NCBI GenBank assembly: GCA_038501785.1 | Contig: JBAMJR010000154.1 | Location: 4,410,001 to 4,474,000 of the forward strand | DNA from: Myoxocephalus aenaeus | Lineage: Eukaryota; Chordata; Actinopteri; Perciformes; Cottidae | Reading direction: 5' to 3' | DNA: 64,000 nucleotides | Part shown: positions 60,077 to 64,000 of the stretch, in pieces | Layout: the number at the start of each line of letters is the position of its first letter | How positions within the stretch are numbered: position 1 is the first letter of the stretch | Notes under the pieces: model-generated | Seen by the model: the letters and a program-made list of their open reading frames with translations, nothing else | Database searches by the model: none | What the model was told of the DNA's origin: nothing | Made by a program: the position numbers and the translations under genes

Positions 60077-60150
60077 CAGCTGCTGAGACGCACGGCGCGA
60101 CGCAATCATGGCGCTTGTTGCTGTGCAGACTTCGCCATTTCCGGGTTTAG
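60077..60150 (-). promoter_or_regulatory. TRIM13 first exon and core promoter
   Basis: On the - strand CCCGGAAATGGCGAAG (60130-60145) combines an ETS site with a YY1 motif, a typical CpG-island TSS composite. Downstream, a short exon carries ATG ATT GCG TCG (from 60109) and ends in a strong donor at 60077. This would be the non-coding, or N-terminally extending, first exon. Confidence 0.5.
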
Positions 60151-60990
60151 AGTTAACCGTTTCGGTGGCGCGCGCGGAGAATCTAAACGCGTGGATTCGT
60201 TTGTATTTGGGGGAATGTAAAAGGGAGCGCGCGCTGTTTCGCTAATAACAACAAAGCCAGTGATTTTTAAGTTTTTCGGGGCGCTTAATTTCGGACGTCG
60301 GGTGGTTTTGCGTTCTCGTCCCTGTTGGGTAATTTGCAGAGGATCCCTGCCGGTCCGGTGGGGGAGGGGCTGTTGCTATGCAAAACATTACGGCGTGAAA
60401 AACTGTCAACGGTTTTAGTTTTGGCGTCACATGTTTTGATACTAACCAACTTCAGGCTCTGTTTGTAGTTATATAAACCGTTAAACACGGTAATGAAAAG
60501 AAAAAGGTGCAAAGTGAAGGCGCTCAGCTGCGTCAACTGAAATTTAAGCAAACTTAAATGGCGCACCCAATTGGCACAACATCTTGACACCTACAGAGAC
60601 AAACTACACAATACGTCAGCAACATTATATCAGCTCTATGTTTCAGCCTCTGGGGATGCTCATCGATTTTTAAACAGGCATCACCAATTCAGCATTTGCC
60701 CAGTAACCATTTATTACATAAAAAAAAAAAAAAAACACTTTCATCTTACTTGTGGTTATGTAACATCGATACCCAATAGTTACTTAGTCACGTGTGGAAA
60801 TGTTGACCTTGATTTTCTTCCCTTGTTTCCATGCCATCAGGAGCAACTGCCTATCTTAGCCCCTGTGATTGGATACAGTCGGGTGGTCCAGGGCTTATGC
60901 AGCGCCCACCTCCGCCGCCGCGTGGCGCTGTTGTGCGCGCGCATGCCTGACGTTTTGACGCCGAGCGCTCTTTGGTCCGACTGTGCGCGA
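60151..60990. other. TRIM13-SPRYD7 intergenic region
   Basis: About 0.9 kb separates the two divergent starts. The outer ends are CpG-rich, the middle (60400-60840) is AT-rich with a poly(A) run at 60720-60735. No other gene seen. Confidence 0.45.
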
Positions 60991-60995
60991 CTTTG

Positions 60996-61003
60996 TTTCC
61001 GGA
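60996..61003 (+). promoter_or_regulatory. ETS-type site at SPRYD7 start
   Basis: TTTCCGGA lies 18 bases before the SPRYD7 ATG in a CpG-rich segment; likely core promoter or 5' UTR element. Confidence 0.35.
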
Positions 61004-61020
61004 TGTTATCGGGAGCGAGA

Positions 61021-63739
61021 ATGGCCGCGATGTTTACGTGTTGTCTAGGCTGCTGCGGAGATGGCGGATCGGGGCACATTCCCCTCAAAGAAATGCCCAT
61101 CGTCCAGTTAGATACCCACCACATGGGTGAGCGAGTCTATCTCTCTGATTGCCACAGCTGGAGACGTCTGCACGCGCCGTGTTGGCTGTATGCACGCGCG
61201 CGTGTGTCATGATGGTTCGCTACTTCCGCCGTTAGCATGAGCTAACCTATAGCTGCTAAGCTAGTTAGTGTTGCAACCTTTGCAGCTCTACGTGATTTTA
61301 AGAGCTTTTGAGCGGTGTATCTTCGTGTTGTAACACCCTCCTTTGAATGTAACGTGACTTCCTGCAGGCTCGTGACATTCACAACACTTCACGTTAGCTC
61401 CTGTAACCAAACTCAAAGACTCGGGTGACGGCTATCCCAATTAACATTTCGTATTTCTTTGACTAAACTTTTAAGGATCCGTTCCTAATATGAAAAGCCA
61501 TAAATTAGGAGTATGCTCAAATAAATTCACGCAACCTTTTTGAATAATGGACACAAGATGTCCCCTTCTTCACTGAGAAGCCGATTTCTTGGTGAAGGTG
61601 CGCTGGAAGATTTTCCTCCTGGCCCACGTTACCTGTGACGTCAGACAGCCTCGCTCATAGCCTTGAACTGAGATTTAAAGATGGAGAGTTCACCGCTGCA
61701 ACAGATTCGTTTGATAACTCATCTGGTGTCAAATTATTCACTGTCCTTCAACTTCAAGCATCCAGAAGTAACAATTAGAAAACAAACCCACCTTAATGAG
61801 TTGAGGGGGATGATGTACCTCAGTTGTTTTTTATCAATATTAATACACATTTTACCAAGAGCAACTGCAACACTGATTATTATGTATAACACTTCCCCTA
61901 CCCTGAGGAAAATCTGTTTTTTCGAATTGCACATGGTGATTATTCAAAATAACAATAATAAGCAATTGGCTTGGTGCTAAAATGATTAGTCGGTAAATTG
62001 ATTCGCAACAAAATTAACCGGCAACAATTCTCATTTGTCATTTATCAAACATTCTCGGTTTCGAGCTTCTCCTTTGTGATTCGCTGCTTTTATCTGACCT
62101 TTTTGATTGCAAATTGAGGATCTTGTTGCTGAGTCCAAACAAGCCTGTTTGAAGTTTCATCTTGGCTGCAGGAAAATAGTGATGGGCATCTAATAGACTA
62201 AACAATTGATTAATGAACAACAGATTAATACACTTTCAAAATTGTTGCTAAATTATTTTCCAACAAGATGTCTGACTGCCTTTTGTTTTGCAGGCACAGA
62301 TGTTGTCATAGTGAAGAGCGGCCGGAGGATATGTGGCACTGGAGGCTGTCTGGCCAACGCTCCTCTGCACCAGAACAAAAGTTATTTTGAGTTTAAGATC
62401 CAGTCCACTGGTAAGCGCTTGTCTGACGACCAACTTGTCTCCATACTGCTGCTGCCTTTCTGGTGCATTACTAGTGGGAGTTATTGATGCTGACACGCTG
62501 CGGTTTTTAGTAGCGGTGCCGTCTTGTGACTGCATGCTCACTGGTGTAATTCTGTACACTTACAAAGACTATTTTTGGAAGCACAAGGAATTTGCTACAC
62601 ACATGCAGTTCCACACTATCCACATGCCTTTGTTTTAATTATTATTATTTTACCAGCATTCAGTTGCGAATGTGCTACACATCCAAATATTATTGATTTA
62701 ATGTATTTTAATTAAAGCTGGTCTTTGTCATAATTATATATACATTTTAGTCTTTGTGGTTGAAAGTGTTTCAAAGGAACAGACACTCAGCGTTGTGCTT
62801 TGTGTTCCAGGTGTGTGGGGGATCGGTGTGGCTACACAGAAAGTGAATCTTAATCAAGTGCCTATGGGCAGAGACACCAACAGCCTGGTCCTGAGGCATG
62901 ATGGGTCTGTGTACCACAATAATGAAGAGAAGAATCGCCTCCCCGCCAACAGCCTCCCTCAGGAGGGTGACATCGTGGTAAGAGCAACTTATTACTTTAC
63001 TTGATCCTGAATTTGTGTTTGATGTCCCGATCTTTGAAAGATTGAAGTGTTGCCGGTTGCTAGTGAAGCTGGAAGGGAAGAACTTATTTTGCGTCTTGTC
63101 AATTACATACGTTGCCGTAGAGTAGACACTAATATTATGAATGAACTGGAGTGAGTTGGGCAAGCCAGTCCATATCTATTCCAAAGAAAAATATTTTGTT
63201 GTCTGACACGGGTGCTCAAATGATTTCTTGTCTTGTAAATTGCTCATTAATTGCTGCAGTTTAGTCTGTACACACTTCTCATGGTCTTACAACAGGAATG
63301 TGAGTGTAGATAGTGTGTATTTACTATCAACCCCTTCATCTGCCAGAGGCCTGCTGGGGCACATGATACATACATGTACATGAATACAATCCAGTGCTAT
63401 TCTGTCCTTGTGAAGCTCATGATGAACTTCACTACATTTGTCAAGCAGATAATATTCAGTTCTGCTCCTCTTGGCTTGTGCTGAAAATATGATGCTTATC
63501 TTTGAAATAGGTACCAGTTACCAGACTACACATACCGAGGTTTCTTTTTGACAATCTAATCATGTTCAATGCGTTATCACATTCACATGCATAAATTCAT
63601 TCAGTGATTCATTGCAGTTTTGTTTGTGTTCCTCAGGGCATCACATACGACCATGTGGAGCTGAATTTATATCTGAATGGAAAGAACATGCACTGTCCTG
63701 CCTCAGGGATCCGAGGCACTGTTTACCCCGTTGTTTATG
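61021..63739 (+). CDS. spryd7: SPRY domain-containing protein 7 (first four coding exons; runs off the window)
   Basis: Exons 61021-61126, 62294-62410, 62811-62977 and 63637-63739 splice in frame (GT-AG, phases 1, 1, 0, 1) to the first 164 residues; the human protein has 196, so about 32 residues lie beyond the right edge. Match: CCLGCCGDGGSGHIPLKEMP, then VQLDTHHMGTDVVIVK, GRRICGTGGCLANAPLHQNK, SYFEFKIQSTG, VWGIGVATQKVNLNQVPMGR, YHNNEEKNRLPANSLPQEGD, ITYDHVELNLYLNGKNMHCP and ASGIRGTVYPVVY. This is a lone SPRY domain protein; its cellular role is not established. The cysteine cluster at residues 7-12 might be lipid-modified (inference). Near-identity to human indicates strong constraint. Confidence 0.96.
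61127..62293 (+). other. SPRYD7 intron 1
   Basis: 1.17 kb, AT-rich after 61400; no repeat or RNA recognised. Confidence 0.6.
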
Positions 63740-63804
63740 GTGAGTTTATTTGTTGGCTCCATATGCTGATTAGTTTACTATGGCTTTTTAATCTTGTGAT
63801 CATT

Positions 63805-64000
63805 TTTGACTACCGTACATTTCGGGTTACAAGCCGCTCCTACGGATGATCAGTGTCCCCGCTGTAGCAAGCTAGTAGCAATGCTAGCTAGCGCTTCTGC
63901 TGCTACCGGCCACTGCTACTGCCCGCTGCTGCTGCTATTGCCCGCGTTCCCTCTGCCCAAGTCGGGTGTCGAGCCTGGTCCCGCTACCTTCGGTGGTTTT
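63805..64000. repeat. Probable mobile element cut by window edge
   Basis: Begins near CTACCGTACATTTCGGGTTA followed by CAAGCCGCTCC, which resembles the widespread vertebrate repeat end 'TACCGTATTTTTCGGATTATAAGCCGC'. The rest is GC-rich with CTGCTGCTGC and GCTAGC-type runs. The far end is outside the window, so the class cannot be fixed. Confidence 0.4.

Overview
The window is vertebrate nuclear DNA, almost certainly from a ray-finned (teleost, probably percomorph) fish. The genes are split by GT-AG introns, and the recognisable proteins are vertebrate-specific. The intergenic DNA is full of long CA/GT, GA/TC and AT microsatellites and fish-type hAT and Tc1 DNA transposon remnants. The gene order C13orf42 - RNASEH2B - (gene-poor gap) - mir-15a/mir-16-1 - TRIM13 - SPRYD7 reproduces, with matching relative strands as far as I recall them, the human 13q14 block deleted in chronic lymphocytic leukaemia. 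No prokaryotic, plasmid, viral or CRISPR features were seen.

Layout. 0.3-2 kb: a TASL-like gene (- strand; endolysosomal TLR adaptor with a pLxIS motif), head-to-head with a C13orf42 homologue (+, 3 coding exons, 3.6-8.6 kb). The 4.1-kb second intron of C13orf42 is packed with hAT insertions, including one transposon nested inside another with intact target-site duplications. 9.3-13.8 kb: RNASEH2B (-, 11 coding exons, all reconstructed in frame to 306 aa), tail-to-tail with C13orf42. 14-35 kb: gene desert with a complete non-autonomous hAT element, two copies of a long foldback repeat, two fold-back palindromes and many microsatellites. 35.3-37.1 kb: a GC-rich, promoter-like island with a good splice donor and a short unrecognised ORF on the + strand, in the position where DLEU7 would be expected. 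38.0-38.5 kb: a 15-bp minisatellite. 44.6-44.9 kb: a second CCAAT/YY1-type promoter and first exon, which I interpret as the start of the DLEU2-like host transcript. 54.6-55.0 kb: the mir-15a and mir-16 hairpins (+ strand), about 300 bp downstream of a decayed Tc1 transposase. 58.0-60.1 kb: TRIM13 (-), head-to-head with SPRYD7 (+), which starts at 61.0 kb and runs off the right edge after four of its coding exons.

How the genes relate. The block links a DNA/RNA-hybrid clearing enzyme subunit (RNase H2B), an ER-anchored ubiquitin ligase (TRIM13), an endosomal TLR-IRF5 adaptor (TASL-like) and the tumour-suppressor microRNA pair. Conservation of order is established for the 13q14 genes in mammals; that the TASL-like gene belongs here in fish is an observation from this sequence. 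All assignments rest on recalled family sequences and splice-site reading by eye; no database search was run.
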